A stretch of 6,299 nucleotides of DNA. It comes from CALKMS01 sp036796755 (GTDB lineage: Bacteria; Actinomycetota; Aquicultoria; SKW223; CALKMS01). The position numbers and the translations under genes are program-made. The notes beneath the pieces were generated by a model. That model did no database searches. It was not told the DNA's origin and saw only the letters and a program-made list of their open reading frames with translations. Positions within the stretch are counted from its first letter, which is position 1. The number at the start of each line of letters is the position of its first letter. Location of the stretch: NCBI GenBank assembly GCA_036796755.1, contig DAIRCJ010000077.1, positions 1 to 6,299 on the forward strand. Reading direction: 5' to 3'. This document shows, one piece after another, positions 5,361 through 6,299 of this stretch.

Positions 5361-5867
5361 TTATAAAAGATACCCCTCAATTTCCAGTAATTTTTCTTTT
5401 AAGCCTTCACTGCCTGACCAGCCACCTAAACTTCCATCGCTTCTAACTACCCGGTGGCAGGGAACAACCAGCAAAAAAGGGTTATCTTTCAATGCCTGAC
5501 CAACTGCTCTCCAGGCTTTAGGGTGACCAGCTTTCCTTGCTACCCAGCCGTAGCTTCGAACTTCTCCGTAAGGAATTTCCCGCGTTGTCAGATAAACCTT
5601 TCGAAAAAAAGAGGGAAAAGGCTTAAGGAAAAGCGGGGGCTTAAAGGTGACTTTCTCCCCTTGAAAATAAGCTTGAAGAGACTCTTTTAGCTCGACAACC
5701 CACAAAGGAAAAGGAGAATTAAGAGAGCTCTCTTCAAAAGAACCTTCAAAAGTATCTGAGGTTAACTCCAGCCTGAGAAGGAACTCGGGCAGGAAAAAAA
5801 TCTTAACCCGACCAAGAGAAACGGGAAAAGTGACTACCCTTACCTTCTCAACTCCTGAAGTATTCAT
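5361..5867 (-). CDS. ogt: Methylated-DNA--[protein]-cysteine S-methyltransferase (O6-alkylguanine repair)
   Basis: A 168-residue suicide enzyme that transfers the alkyl group of O6-alkylguanine (and more slowly O4-alkylthymine) in DNA to its own cysteine. The C-terminal DNA-binding/active-site domain (about 83-166) is complete: PCHRV with acceptor Cys137 and His138, IPYGEVRSYGWVA (98-110, helix-turn-helix region with Tyr106), the arginine finger Arg120 in RAVGQAL, Asn129-Pro130 and Glu164 in LLEIEG. By family knowledge these match human AGT Tyr114, Arg128, Asn137, Cys145, His146 and Glu172, a constant offset of eight. The N-terminal domain (1-80) is the weakly conserved half; length is normal. 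The usual GGYSGG is GGWSGS. The ATG lies inside the end of uvrC (20-bp overlap) with only a poor Shine-Dalgarno, so translation is probably coupled to uvrC. Named ogt because there is no Ada regulatory domain. Confidence 0.95.
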   Translation of the reverse strand: MNTSGVEKVRVVTFPVSLGRVKIFFLPEFLLRLELTSDTFEGSFEESSLNSPFPLWVVELKESLQAYFQGEKVTFKPPLFLKPFPSFFRKVYLTTREIPYGEVRSYGWVARKAGHPKAWRAVGQALKDNPFLLVVPCHRVVRSDGSLGGWSGSEGLKEKLLEIEGYLL

Positions 5868-6299
5868 AAACCGCTTCAGCCACTCTTTCCGGCAAAACTG
5901 ATTTTAGTTCATCTAAGGAAGCTTTGCTAACCCCTTCAGCGCTTTCAAAAACTCCAAGCAGCTTGCTAGCTCTTTTTTTCCCAACACTGGGTATGTTTTC
6001 CAGAAAACTCCGGGAAAATTTTTTATCGCGTAGCTGGCGATGGTAAGAAAGGGCAAAGCGGTGGCTCTCGTCTCTTATCCTCTGTAATAACTGTAGAGCC
6101 AGGGAAGAACGAGGCAGGCGTAAAGGAGAATTTTCGCCCGGCCGGTAGACAAGCTCTTCTTTTTTGGCTAAAGCAATAAAAGGAATAGATAGTCCCAGCT
6201 CTTCAAGGGCTTCTTTAGCTGCTTTAAGTTGGGGCATTCCTCCATCAACCAGGATTAAATCTGGTTCTAGCTGAAACTTATCTCTCTCCTCCTTAAGAT
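5848..6299 (-). CDS. uvrC: UvrABC system protein C, C-terminal part (5' end beyond the window)
   Basis: The last 149 codons of uvrC; the frame is open to the right edge, so the gene begins outside. UvrC makes the dual incisions of nucleotide excision repair with UvrB after UvrA/UvrB find the lesion. The visible part begins inside the RNase H-like 5'-incision nuclease domain: PDLILVDGGMPQL carries a catalytic Asp (visible residue 18), and RIRDESHRFALSYH carries the catalytic His (residue 79). A tandem helix-hairpin-helix DNA-binding domain ends the protein (about 98-147). Its first hairpin is IPSVGKKRA, where the common IPGVG has Ser for Gly, and the second (VLPERVAEAVYEYF) is divergent. The N-terminal GIY-YIG nuclease and UVR domains lie outside. 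The internal ATG at 6237 is not a start: reading frame and homology continue upstream through at least KEERDKFQLEPDLILVDGG. The stop overlaps the start of ogt by 20 bp, giving a DNA-repair operon. Confidence 0.96.
   Translation of the reverse strand, partial: LKEERDKFQLEPDLILVDGGMPQLKAAKEALEELGLSIPFIALAKKEELVYRPGENSPLRLPRSSLALQLLQRIRDESHRFALSYHRQLRDKKFSRSFLENIPSVGKKRASKLLGVFESAEGVSKASLDELKSVLPERVAEAVYEYFRS

Noticed and set aside
5454..5690. Plus-strand open frame of 78 codons opposite ogt
   Set aside because: It lies entirely opposite the conserved alkyltransferase gene, including its active-site region, and has no family features.
1..6299. CRISPR arrays, insertion sequences, tRNA or rRNA genes, toxin-antitoxin or defence genes
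   Set aside because: No regularly spaced repeats, transposase, terminal inverted repeats, tRNA-like clover-leaf or recognisable defence domain was seen on either strand.

Overview
The window comes from a bacterium. It carries a sigma-70-type extended -10 promoter, a textbook AGGAGGTG ribosome binding site, a GTG start, an intrinsic GC-hairpin/T-tract terminator and a UvrC-type repair gene. Intergenic DNA is very AT-rich, codons are mixed AT/GC, and the proteins are rich in Lys, Glu and Arg. Together with a stand-alone FMN-binding glutamate-synthase-like enzyme and an orphan B12-type radical SAM protein, this suggests an anaerobic, possibly thermophilic, Firmicutes-like lineage. That placement is inference and cannot be settled from 6.3 kb.

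Layout. Bases 1-347 are a long AT-rich control region, possibly between divergent genes. A start codon and a perfect TATAAT on the minus strand hint at a gene leaving the left edge. On the plus strand a strong promoter (243-271) is followed by a perfect 11-bp-arm palindrome at the expected transcription start, a small leader hairpin and a strong ribosome binding site. These drive a 529-residue FMN-binding glutamate synthase family protein (357-1946), which ends at a clean terminator (1977-2005). Next are a secreted/membrane DUF2207 protein with a 16-glycine tail (2055-3869) and, after 91 bp, a B12-binding-domain radical SAM protein (3961-5322). Convergent to these, on the minus strand, uvrC (only its last 149 codons lie in the window) overlaps by 20 bp a complete methylguanine-DNA methyltransferase gene (5361-5867). 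The last two form a small DNA-repair unit.

How the genes relate. The glutamate-synthase-like gene is a monocistronic, apparently regulated unit: its own promoter, a likely operator and its own terminator. DUF2207 and the radical SAM gene may be co-transcribed, but a weak promoter candidate before the radical SAM gene means this is not certain, and nothing links their functions. The uvrC-ogt pair is the only clear functional grouping, nucleotide excision repair plus direct alkyl reversal.

There is no CRISPR array, mobile element, tRNA or rRNA that I can see. I do not see a convincing new multi-gene system. The most interesting points are the unusual cysteine pattern of the glutamate-synthase-like enzyme, the palindrome in its promoter, and the DUF2207 protein's predicted cytoplasmic polyglycine tail.
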